Virus record (IMG/VR): IMGVR_UViG_3300043434_000302
Span: 1-58,229 of that record
DNA length: 58,229 nucleotides
DNA from: a virus
Reading direction: 5' to 3' (one strand)
Positions 16,986-22,069 of this stretch are shown in pieces. Numbering within the stretch: position 1 is the first letter of the stretch; every line of letters begins with the position of its first letter. A model generated the notes under the pieces. That model saw only the letters and a list, made by a program, of their open reading frames with translations. It made no database searches and was not told the DNA's origin. The position numbers were made by a program, and so were the translations under genes.

Positions 16986-17542
16986 GCCACTACGCATCCA
17001 AGGCGGATGAGGAAGGCTCCTTCGTAGATCTCAATGCCGAAGCTGAAGACGTTGAAGGACAAGCAGAGGTTAAAGCTGGTTGCCCCGCTGCCAATTGATA
17101 GACCTGTAAGTTTCTCTCGCATGCAGCGTAACTACTGACATTGTGAGGGATAGGCAACAGTCAATCATTCTTCGCATAATTCTTATGGGGTAAACATGAT
17201 TTGTTTATTTTTATTTTTTTTGGGTTGGGTTCCTAAAAAGACCCCCCCGTCTGTTATGGATGGGGTTGGGGAGTAGGGGTACGAAACATAGGGCTACACA
17301 TTGAGATAGGTCTTATGGAACCGTGCAGGTCGAGGCGGGGTCGCGGCACCACGTCCCCCCCCCCTCCCCCTCCCCCCTATACACACACGCGCCGCACAGG
17401 AGGCATGCCACCTACGATCCGCAGCCGTTTTCTATGGGGAAAAGCCCAAGGCCTACGCAAAATCCAAAGCCCCAGAAAAAAACCCAAGAAAAACAAAGGG
17501 CAAACGACGACAACCTAGTCAGGGTCGTGGTCGTATGCTCAC
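16986..17542. other. Noncoding region between small terminase and late genes
   Basis: This 557-base stretch has no convincing gene on either strand. It holds long homopolymer-like tracts: T-rich at 17200-17222, a run of G-rich DNA near 17262-17280, and a C-rich block at 17353-17378 with ten Cs in a row followed by alternating CA. Because it borders terS, it could hold the packaging recognition site or late promoter; no specific motif proves this. Confidence 0.6.
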
Positions 17543-18007
17543 CTATTGCAGCGTGTCGCTGTCGTCTTCGTCCGTCATGTCTAGGTTTGCGAGGAAGTCG
17601 CCGCCATTGATGGTCTCTATCTGTTTCTTCTCCGGTGCAAAGATCCCTTCGACCTTGCCCAGTAGCTCGAGCGCACGGATACGGGCGGCTGCAGGGCTGT
17701 CATCGTCCTTGGCCTCAGCCATGAGCTTGGAGACGATCCAATCAGCATCGAGAGAGAGCCTCTCCTTCTGCTCTGTCAGCGTTGGCTTCAGCCTCTTCTG
17801 TATCTTCTCCATTTTGAGCAGGTCACATGCGGTCACTCGCGAACCTTTCGGTGCATAACCTGCTGTGATGGCTGCTTGCGATCCGTTGCCACCATTAGCG
17901 ATGTAGGCGTGGATAAACGCCTGTTGCTTTGGCGTGATGTAGTCAGGGTTCTGGCTAGCCATGATCCGTGCCTTACCCTCTGGGCTGAGCTCTTTCTCTT
18001 TAGTCAT
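17543..18007 (-). CDS. terS: Terminase small subunit
   Basis: The 154-residue protein has the N-terminal helix-turn-helix pattern of terminase small subunits: YITPKQQAFIHAYIANGGNGSQAAITAGYAP-type sequence at residues 23-55, where A-x-AGY is the hallmark. A helical oligomerisation segment and an acidic end (DMTDEDDSDTLQ) follow. It recognises the phage packaging site and recruits the large subunit encoded 4.3 kb downstream. The gap between terS and terL is filled by lysis and HNH genes, which is unusual. Confidence 0.88.
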   Translation of the reverse strand: MTKEKELSPEGKARIMASQNPDYITPKQQAFIHAYIANGGNGSQAAITAGYAPKGSRVTACDLLKMEKIQKRLKPTLTEQKERLSLDADWIVSKLMAEAKDDDSPAAARIRALELLGKVEGIFAPEKKQIETINGGDFLANLDMTDEDDSDTLQ

Positions 18008-18079
18008 TCAATTGATCCTCATTGCAGTCTGTCTGCTGTCTCTCCCTATACAGTCTTACCCCTCTATTGGAAAGAACAT

Positions 18080-18127
18080 GACGGGATCGCCGCCCTCTGG
18101 GTTTTTCCGCCGAATTTTTGGGGATGG
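18080..18127 (+). repeat. CCGCCGAATTTTTGGGG repeat, copy 1
   Basis: This copy reads GACGGGATCGCCGCCC, then TTTTTCCGCCGAATTTTTGG and GGATGG. It shares about 45 positions with the copy at 18671-18714 and the shorter core with 18459-18486 and 31446-31471. It lies between the divergent terS and the 73-residue gene, next to a possible rightward promoter. Confidence 0.75.
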
Positions 18128-18128
18128 C

Positions 18129-18157
18129 TTGACGCCTTCATCTCCCCTGATTATTGG
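18129..18157 (+). promoter_or_regulatory. Possible sigma70-type promoter
   Basis: TTGACG at 18129-18134 and TATTGG at 18152-18157 are separated by 17 bases, 26 bases before the start codon at 18184. The -10 box is weak, so this is a moderate candidate for driving the 73-residue gene. Confidence 0.45.
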
Positions 18158-18183
18158 CGGCTCGTTCACTACACAAAGGAGGC

Positions 18184-18405
18184 ATGAACATGTACACGCG
18201 AAACGATCCGATCATCGATAAGGTCTCATCCAATCTGTACCTTGTCGATATCAACGAGAAGTCTTTTGAGCTGGGGCGCTGGCCCTACGGACACAAGCGT
18301 GGATCGATCTGGAAAGCTTACGAAGTGACTGAAGACGAAGTCCGGTTCATCGAGACTTTCACCACCATGAAGGACGCTATGAGAGTCATGAAGGCTATGG
18401 CTTAG
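18184..18405 (+). CDS. Small protein of unknown function, 73 residues
   Basis: The protein (MNMYTRNDPIIDKVSSNLYL...) has a strong ribosome binding site AAAGGAGG at 18175-18182, which fixes the start at 18184. The composition is soluble, with aromatic beta strands and a helical end (TTMKDAMRVMKAMA). It is flanked by a possible promoter and a strong terminator, so it may be a single-gene transcription unit. Such compact units next to terS often express early or moron-type functions; nothing in the sequence shows which. Confidence 0.8.
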   Translation: MNMYTRNDPIIDKVSSNLYLVDINEKSFELGRWPYGHKRGSIWKAYEVTEDEVRFIETFTTMKDAMRVMKAMA

Positions 18406-18433
18406 TCTCTCCCCTACTACAGGGAGATAACAG

Positions 18434-18464
18434 GGGGTCGGCATCGCTGGCCCCTTTTGTTTTT
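18434..18464 (+). terminator. Rho-independent terminator
   Basis: A nine-pair stem GGGGTCGGC/GCTGGCCCC with a three-base loop (two G-U pairs) is followed by TTTTGTTTTT. It ends the 73-residue gene's transcript. The T tract merges with the next copy of the CCGCCGA repeat. Confidence 0.85.
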
Positions 18465-18486
18465 CCGCCGAATTTTTGGGGATGGC
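18459..18486 (+). repeat. CCGCCGAATTTTTGGGG repeat, copy 2
   Basis: The core TTTTTCCGCCGAATTTTTGG followed by GGATGGCG is identical over 25 bases to copy 1. It ends against the 3' end of the tRNA-Trp gene. Confidence 0.75.
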
Positions 18487-18559
18487 GAAGGTGGCAGGAT
18501 TCGAACCTGCGCTCGCGGTTTTGGAGACCGCTGCTTTAGGCCAGCTAAGCTACACCAAC
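18483..18559 (-). tRNA. trnW: tRNA-Trp (anticodon CCA)
   Basis: The minus strand folds as a standard tRNA of 77 bases: D stem GCTT/AAGC, anticodon stem GCGGT/ACCGC with loop CTCCAAA (anticodon CCA), T arm GCAGG-TTCGAAT-CCTGC, discriminator G73 and an encoded CCA end (18483-18485). The seven-pair acceptor stem GTTGGTG/CACCTTC has two adjacent T-T mismatches at positions 2-71 and 3-70, which is odd. The tRNA could support translation of phage proteins late in infection. Confidence 0.92.
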
Positions 18560-18564
18560 ACAGT

Positions 18565-18629
18565 GACCCCGCTAGTGTGCTTCACTACTCAGTCGATCAG
18601 GCTTTTCACATCGAGAGGCCAGCGGGGTC
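18565..18629. repeat. Inverted repeat enclosing possible structured RNA
   Basis: A perfect nine-base inverted repeat GACCCCGCT (18565-18573) and AGCGGGGTC (18621-18629) encloses 47 bases that can themselves form small hairpins (TCGAT...ATCGA and AGTG...CACT). It lies six bases upstream of the tRNA 5' end, so it would be in the same minus-strand precursor. It might be a processing structure; identity unknown. Confidence 0.5.
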
Positions 18630-18670
18630 TATCTCTCCCCATTACCTTCTATCGCCTACATGATCAACAG

Positions 18671-18714
18671 ACGGGATCGCGGCCCTTGGATTTTTCCGCC
18701 GAAATTTTAGGCGA
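18671..18714 (+). repeat. CCGCCGAATTTTTGGGG repeat, copy 3 (diverged)
   Basis: ACGGGATCGCGGCCCTTGGA followed by TTTTTCCGCCGAAATTTTAG is a diverged copy of the element at 18080-18127. It overlaps the 3' end of the 87-residue minus-strand gene. Confidence 0.65.
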
Positions 18715-18970
18715 AATTGATCAGGGCCAAGCCTACTGTCACCGCCAACCAGATCACCCGCTCTGCCATCTTGACCGCACCAGACTGATTCGTCGCTGCC
18801 TTCTCGAGCAGCCTCAAACGATCCTCATGATCGTCGATGGCGTCCCTGTGTCCATGCAGGCGTTCATCCACCCGCGACAGAAGCTTCAGCGCATCTGCAA
18901 TGGATTTCATCTCATCTTCTATGCGCCCAAGGCGATGGTCAATTGCTGGCAAATCCACTGCGGTTCTCAC
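18707..18970 (-). CDS. Coiled-coil protein with C-terminal membrane helix (XhlA/DUF7201-like)
   Basis: The 87-residue protein begins with heptad-like helices (IDHRLGRIEDEMKSIADALKLLSRVDERL...) and ends in a membrane helix (VIWLAVTVGLALINFA). This architecture is shared by XhlA-like and DUF7201-like phage proteins, some of which assist lysis or anchor complexes at the membrane. It is in the late direction, upstream of the tRNA, away from the main lysis cassette. Confidence 0.78.
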   Translation of the reverse strand: MRTAVDLPAIDHRLGRIEDEMKSIADALKLLSRVDERLHGHRDAIDDHEDRLRLLEKAATNQSGAVKMAERVIWLAVTVGLALINFA

Positions 18971-19100
18971 TGGTTAATCACTGCGTCTTCCATATCATCG
19001 AGCGCTCTTTTACGCGAGAACAAACAAAGTTTTTTCGAAACTTTTTCAATACGTTATTCGTCATGCCATAAAAAAATACAAAAAAATGTTTGGGGGTGGG

Positions 19101-19130
19101 TTGACACATCAAAATACCTTCGACTATTAA
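19101..19130 (+). promoter_or_regulatory. Strong sigma70-type early promoter
   Basis: A perfect -35 box TTGACA (19101-19106) and a -10 box TATTAA (19125-19130) are spaced by 18 bases. The location at the head of the rightward operon of small genes makes it the likely early promoter, read by the host RNA polymerase, since the phage shows no RNA polymerase of its own. Confidence 0.75.
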
Positions 19131-19187
19131 CTAGGTCGTCGGCAGCGACACAAAACACTGACCCGCTCTTTGACATTGTGAAACGCT

Positions 19188-19259
19188 TGATACCTACGGG
19201 GGCTCCGGTCCCCGCTAGGATCATCACACCGCAGTCCGCTGCCGTCTGGTGATTTTAGC
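19188..19259 (+). promoter_or_regulatory. Structured leader with inverted copy of the CCAGA/CGAGGAT-type element
   Basis: A GC-rich hairpin CGGGG...CCCCG lies at 19197-19214. Read on the opposite strand, 19214-19259 gives GCTAAAATC-ACCAGA-CGGCAG-CGGA-CTGCGG ending in CCTAGC. It shares the run ACCAGACGGC and the two-helix layout with the element at 20000-20048, though the 3' side of the loop differs. The first early gene's ribosome binding site AAGGAG follows directly. Function unknown. Confidence 0.4.
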
Positions 19260-19272
19260 AAGGAGAAAGTAA

Positions 19273-19491
19273 ATGAATAAACAAGTTCTAATCGACGCCG
19301 TCCGCGATCATGCACTGGCGAACTACAACAGCAACGGCTGGGATTATCTGGTTGAGTGCTGGGAAGACGGAGACATCCTCGAGGTGATCGAGGGTGCCAC
19401 CAGCGAGAAGCAGGCCATCGCCAAGGCCAAGAAAGCTCTCGCACCGCTCGACGAATATCGGAGTGAGGTTCGATCATCCGGCGAGTGGTGA
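19273..19491 (+). CDS. Small early protein, 72 residues
   Basis: The first gene of the early operon encodes MNKQVLIDAVRDHALANYNS followed by a WDYLVECWEDGDILEVI core and a charged end. It has the ribosome binding site AAGGAGAAAGT shared with two other early genes. Acidic, soluble, no membrane helix. I do not recognise the family; small proteins in this position often take over host processes. Confidence 0.85.
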   Translation: MNKQVLIDAVRDHALANYNSNGWDYLVECWEDGDILEVIEGATSEKQAIAKAKKALAPLDEYRSEVRSSGEW

Positions 19492-19495
19492 TCCA

Positions 19496-19545
19496 CTGAC
19501 TTCCCCAGACCGTGGGGTTCTGCTCCACGGCGAGGATGAATTCAG
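19496..19545 (+). ncRNA. CCAGA/CGAGGAT internal-loop RNA, copy 1
   Basis: Helix P1 pairs CTGACTTC (19496-19503) with GAATTCAG (19538-19545), with one mismatch at the fifth position. The inner helix pairs CCGTGG (19510-19515) with CCACGG (19525-19530). Between them lie the conserved strands CCCAGA (19504-19509) and CGAGGAT (19531-19537). It sits five bases after a stop codon, and the ribosome binding site AAAGGAG begins at 19547. See the finding on this motif. Confidence 0.8.
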
Positions 19546-19560
19546 CAAAGGAGAAAGTAA

Positions 19561-19743
19561 ATGCGTTACCCAATCATCGATACCACCCGCAGCTACACCG
19601 TCGAGCGCAACGTCTACGGCGACGAGTACGCTGGCTGGACTGTAGTTGAGCACTGCCCAGTACATGGCCTGCAGCCGTGGGAGTTTGTCCACGCAACATA
19701 CGATGAGGCGAAGGACAGTCTGGAAGCGTTCTTCGCGGACTAA
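19561..19743 (+). CDS. Small early protein, 60 residues
   Basis: The protein (MRYPIIDTTRSYTVERNVYG...) has a compact beta-rich look with WTVVEHCPVHGLQPWEFVHAT and a helical acidic end. The two histidines and one cysteine in CPVHG are not enough to claim metal binding. The ribosome binding site AAAGGAG lies right after the structured RNA copy 1. Function unknown. Confidence 0.82.
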   Translation: MRYPIIDTTRSYTVERNVYGDEYAGWTVVEHCPVHGLQPWEFVHATYDEAKDSLEAFFAD

Positions 19744-19754
19744 TCATTAACGGG

Positions 19755-19770
19755 GGGGGCTTCGGCCCCC
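19755..19770 (+). promoter_or_regulatory. TTCG-capped intergenic hairpin
   Basis: GGGGGC-TTCG-GCCCCC forms a six-pair stem with an ultrastable TTCG loop, 11 bases after a stop codon and before the ribosome binding site of the next gene. No T tract follows, so RNA stabilisation or processing is more likely than termination. A similar hairpin lies at 27955-27974. Confidence 0.65.
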
Positions 19771-19794
19771 AATAATCCAAGGAAGGTAATTAAT

Positions 19795-20004
19795 ATGACC
19801 AACATTGAAGCAATTATGCGCACAGCCGATCAATTGATCTTTGCAGCCGATGGCTATGCAGACGACGAAATGGTCTGGTTCGACAACGAACGATGGTTCG
19901 CAGGACGGCTGCGCGAGATGGCCGATGATCTTATCGATGACAACATCGAAAGCTGGGCCGTCTTCCAGCTAAACAAGGCGCACGCCGCTGGCTTCAATTA
20001 CTAA
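19795..20004 (+). CDS. Small early protein, 69 residues
   Basis: The acidic helical protein starts MTNIEAIMRTADQLIFAADG and contains DDEMVWFDNERWFAGRLREMADDLIDDNIESW. The ribosome binding site AAGGAAGG precedes it. Its TAA stop lies inside the outer helix of the next structured RNA element, so the RNA can fold fully only when no ribosome covers the stop. Function unknown. Confidence 0.82.
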   Translation: MTNIEAIMRTADQLIFAADGYADDEMVWFDNERWFAGRLREMADDLIDDNIESWAVFQLNKAHAAGFNY

Positions 20005-20048
20005 CACCACCAGACGGCGGAGCGATCCGCCGCGAGGATGGCGCTAGT
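20000..20048 (+). ncRNA. CCAGA/CGAGGAT internal-loop RNA, copy 2
   Basis: P1 pairs ACTAACACC (20000-20008) with GGCGCTAGT (20040-20048), with mismatches at positions 5 and 7. P2 pairs CGGCGGA (20015-20021) with TCCGCCG (20026-20032), capped by the GNRA loop GCGA. The conserved loop strands are ACCAGA (20009-20014) and CGAGGAT (20033-20039). The helices differ completely from copies 1 and 3 yet remain paired. The upstream stop codon TAA (20002-20004) lies in P1. Confidence 0.8.
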
Positions 20049-20070
20049 GCCAAATACGAAAGGAATGTTT

Positions 20071-20445
20071 ATGTCTTTGAATTGGGATGTCTCGAAGATC
20101 GAGAACAACAAGGAAGTCTGCTTCACAGGTGAGGGCGACAATCGCTGCCTCGATCCCGTGACCAACACGTTGATCTGGTACACGTTGTGCCTTGGCATTG
20201 GCGAGATCAGCGAGAAAACCGTCGATGAGTTCTACATTCGCATGAACCTGTTCGACAGGCTCAGCACCGGACCCATGCACTGGGAGGCTGCAGGCTATCG
20301 CTCGATCACTCTCGAGGAGCTGCGGCAGCACATTGGCCTACACACCAACGTAGGTCGCGGTGAAGCACGCAGCAAATGGTTCAAGCGCAAGGTCGACGGC
20401 GTTGTCCGCGATCTCGAGTATGACCTGCGCAAGCAAGTCGCATAG
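20071..20445 (+). CDS. Conserved early phage protein, 124 residues
   Basis: The start at 20071 is set by AAAGGA at 20059-20064; earlier in-frame ATGs are too close to it or lie in the structured RNA. The protein (MSLNWDVSKIENNKEVCF...) has a conserved TNTLIWYTLCLGIGEISEKTVDEFYIRM core seen in podovirus early proteins of unknown role. Its TAG stop is part of stem II of hammerhead A. Confidence 0.85.
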   Translation: MSLNWDVSKIENNKEVCFTGEGDNRCLDPVTNTLIWYTLCLGIGEISEKTVDEFYIRMNLFDRLSTGPMHWEAAGYRSITLEELRQHIGLHTNVGRGEARSKWFKRKVDGVVRDLEYDLRKQVA

Positions 20446-20503
20446 TCGAAACCCCTTCGGGGGTCTGGTACGGACTGACCGCCTGCCACTGATGAGACTG
20501 GTC
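20444..20503 (+). ncRNA. Type II hammerhead ribozyme A
   Basis: Core GAAA (20048 offset, at 20448-20451) leads into stem III ACCCC-TTCG-GGGGT (20451-20464), then the cleavage nucleotide C at 20465. Stem I follows (TGG...CCA with an inner CGG/CCG), then CTGATGA at 20489-20495. Stem II closes with AGTC (20444-20447) and GACT (20496-20499). The predicted cut is after 20465. The 3' GGTC can pair with GACC in stem loop I. It starts within the stop codon of the upstream gene. Confidence 0.93.
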
Positions 20504-20517
20504 GAATGGAGATCAAC

Positions 20518-20691
20518 ATGATTGACGGATTAAAAACATTTTGTGCTGGCTTGGTCGTTCTGATCATTGCCAGCCTCATCATCGTCCAGCCCCGCTACAT
20601 TGGCTATGGCTGCAAGAACGCAGATGTTCCGCTGTTCGCTAAGTACGAAAGCGACTTCCCCACATGTGAGCGGATCGAACCAATTTTCTAA
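20518..20691 (+). CDS. Small membrane protein, 57 residues
   Basis: The start at 20518 follows GGAG at 20508-20511. The protein has one membrane helix (TFCAGLVVLIIASLIIV, about residues 6-22) and a short C-terminal domain with two cysteines (GYGCKNADVPLF...FPTCERI), which could form a disulfide if it faces the periplasm. It begins after the ribozyme A cleavage point, so it would be on a transcript with a 5' hydroxyl end. Function unknown. Confidence 0.8.
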   Translation: MIDGLKTFCAGLVVLIIASLIIVQPRYIGYGCKNADVPLFAKYESDFPTCERIEPIF

Positions 20692-20703
20692 GGGAGAGCA
20701 CCA

Positions 20704-21033
20704 ATGACACAAGTTATCGATCTTGAACGCTTCGCCACCAAGGGCGAGGTCACTGTAGTGAAACGTCTGGTCCGCATCGTGCTCGAGCGCGGATACATTG
20801 TCAGCATCAATGACGGCGAAGAGTGGACCGTCAAGCTCAGCACTGACCGCAAAGAGATTCTGTCCGCCCTTGGAACCACTGGCGAGGACATCATCCGCCT
20901 TTACAAGGACGGCGAACGGGCCGGATCGATCTGGCTGGTCTACGGCAACGCTGAGGACGGCAGCGAGCTGATCGCGGATCACAGTGACAACGAGGCATGC
21001 CACAGCATCTACGCTGAGGTGTACCCCAACTGA
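20704..21033 (+). CDS. Early protein of unknown function, 109 residues
   Basis: The protein (MTQVIDLERFATKGEVTVVK...) has AAGGGAGAG ten bases upstream of the ATG. It is an acidic alpha-beta protein with a DDGEEWTVKLSTDRKEIL-like centre and GTTGEDIIRLYKDGERAGSIWL. It follows the membrane protein by 12 bases. Its stop TGA is inside helix P1 of the next structured RNA. Confidence 0.83.
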   Translation: MTQVIDLERFATKGEVTVVKRLVRIVLERGYIVSINDGEEWTVKLSTDRKEILSALGTTGEDIIRLYKDGERAGSIWLVYGNAEDGSELIADHSDNEACHSIYAEVYPN

Positions 21034-21080
21034 CTTCCCCAGACTGCGGTTCTTCGGAGCCGCAGCGAGGATGAATTCAG
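21030..21080 (+). ncRNA. CCAGA/CGAGGAT internal-loop RNA, copy 3
   Basis: P1 pairs CTGACTTC (21030-21037) with GAATTCAG (21073-21080). P2 pairs CTGCGGTTC (21044-21052) with GAGCCGCAG (21057-21065) around a TTCG loop. The loop strands are CCCAGA (21038-21043) and CGAGGAT (21066-21072), identical to copy 1. The ribosome binding site AAGGAG follows P1 immediately. Confidence 0.82.
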
Positions 21081-21094
21081 CAAGGAGAAAGTGA

Positions 21095-21277
21095 ATGACC
21101 GAAGAGAAACTGGATGACTACACCGCCGTCATGATCTGCGAAGGCGTCGAAGATGCGGACTATGACCGCACCGTCGAAGCTTGGCAGTACCTGCATGACA
21201 CTGGCCTTGCCTACCGCCTCCAAGGATGGTTTGGCCGCTACGCTCAGTCGCTGATCGAACAAGGGATCATTGGCTAG
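21095..21277 (+). CDS. Small acidic early protein, 60 residues
   Basis: The protein (MTEEKLDDYTAVMICEGVED...) is acidic and helical, with a TVEAWQYLHDTGLAYRLQGWFGRYAQSL stretch that resembles short phage proteins of the DUF-type small helical class. AAGGAG precedes the ATG by eight bases. It lies between structured RNA copy 3 and hammerhead B, so its transcript would carry an RNA element at each end. Confidence 0.82.
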   Translation: MTEEKLDDYTAVMICEGVEDADYDRTVEAWQYLHDTGLAYRLQGWFGRYAQSLIEQGIIG

Positions 21278-21278
21278 C

Positions 21279-21340
21279 AGTCGAAACGCCTTCGGGCGTC
21301 TGCGATGGGATGGCCTCCCCGCACTGATGAGACAGGCCAT
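21279..21340 (+). ncRNA. Type II hammerhead ribozyme B
   Basis: Stem II strand GTC (21280-21282), core GAAA (21283-21286), stem III ACGCC-TTCG-GGCGT (21286-21299), cleavage C at 21300, stem I TGCG..GGGA-TGGCC-TCCC.CGCA (21301-21323), CTGATGA (21324-21330) and stem II GAC (21331-21333) give the full hammerhead. Loop I TGGCC can pair with GGCCA at 21335-21339 to form a pseudoknot. The cut is predicted after 21300. Confidence 0.95.
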
Positions 21341-21354
21341 ATATGGAGAATGAC

Positions 21355-21618
21355 ATGGATGATGATGATTATATGGAACTTGGTGGCCTAATCGGCGAGT
21401 ACGGGATTACAAACGTCTTTAGCGCCGCGCTGGCCCATCAAGAGCAGTACTTCGAAGAAAGGCTGGCTGATTTGCTAAAGGCTGCTTCTAATGCCTTAGC
21501 CGATCTTGAAGGCATCATGCCGGAGTTTGAGCCAAGCGGTGATCGCGAGCATCCCGCATGGCAAACCATCACCGATCTTCGAAATGCAATTGAAATGGCG
21601 AAGGCAGGCTTTGAATAG
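21355..21618 (+). CDS. Early protein of unknown function, 87 residues
   Basis: The start at 21355 is preferred because GGAG lies eight bases upstream; an ATG at 21343 overlaps the ribozyme tail. The protein (MDDDDYMELGGLIGEYGITN...) is acidic and mostly helical, with a coiled segment SAALAHQEQYFEERLADLLKAASNALADLE. Its stop TAG forms part of stem II of hammerhead C. Confidence 0.82.
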   Translation: MDDDDYMELGGLIGEYGITNVFSAALAHQEQYFEERLADLLKAASNALADLEGIMPEFEPSGDREHPAWQTITDLRNAIEMAKAGFE

Positions 21619-21678
21619 TCGAAACGCCTTCGGGCGTCTGCGATGGGATGGCCTCCCCGCACTGATGAGACAGGCCAT
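21617..21678 (+). ncRNA. Type II hammerhead ribozyme C
   Basis: This copy is identical to hammerhead B over about 60 bases: AGTC (21617-21620), GAAA (21621-21624), stem III ACGCC-TTCG-GGCGT (21624-21637), cleavage C at 21638, stem I (21639-21661), CTGATGA (21662-21668), GAC (21669-21671) and the 3' pseudoknot strand GGCCA (21673-21677). It begins in the stop codon of the 87-residue gene. Confidence 0.95.
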
Positions 21679-21694
21679 GTAAGGAACAAGAATA

Positions 21695-22069
21695 ATGAAA
21701 ATCGTGTCTATACATTTTGACGGGGCAACCCGTTTCCAGAAGCCGTATGCCTACCTAACCGACATCGACGATATCAGTGTCGGTGATACCGTTGTCGTGG
21801 ACTCTCCGCATAACGGATTCGCATGCGTGAAGGTTGTAAGCATCGGGGAAACTGCTGAGCAGATCGAGAAGGCCCACAAGTGGATCGTCTGCAAAGTTGA
21901 TACCACATCGTATCTTGAGCGCTTGGAACGCGAAGAAAGGCGTAAGACCGTTATCGCAAAGCTCAAGAAGCTCGAGCAGCACCTTGTCGAAGAGGATCGT
22001 TTCGCGATGCTGGCTAAGCTCAGCCCAGAGGCATCCGCCCTACTCGAGGAGCTCAAAACGCTGAAGTAG
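21695..22069 (+). CDS. Early protein of unknown function, 124 residues
   Basis: The protein (MKIVSIHFDGATRFQKPYAY...) has an N-terminal beta domain with ISVGDTVVVDSPHNGFACVKVVSI, the look of a small SH3-like barrel, then a long basic coiled coil (LERLEREERRKTVIAKLKKLEQHLVEED). AAGGAA lies ten bases before the ATG. Its TAG stop is in stem II of hammerhead D. Similar two-part proteins occur in other phages without assigned function. Confidence 0.83.
   Translation: MKIVSIHFDGATRFQKPYAYLTDIDDISVGDTVVVDSPHNGFACVKVVSIGETAEQIEKAHKWIVCKVDTTSYLERLEREERRKTVIAKLKKLEQHLVEEDRFAMLAKLSPEASALLEELKTLK

Larger units (their letters stand above)
18971..19272. other. Early control region
   Basis: This 302-base gap separates leftward and rightward transcription. 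It holds AT-rich DNA with A tracts (19067-19086), the promoter at 19101-19130 and a structured leader at 19188-19259 just before the first early gene. No protein-coding frame is convincing here. Confidence 0.7.

Noticed and set aside
18476-19252. 258-codon plus-strand frame
   Set aside because: It reads antisense through the tRNA-Trp gene and the 87-residue gene, has no ribosome binding site and has no protein-like pattern.
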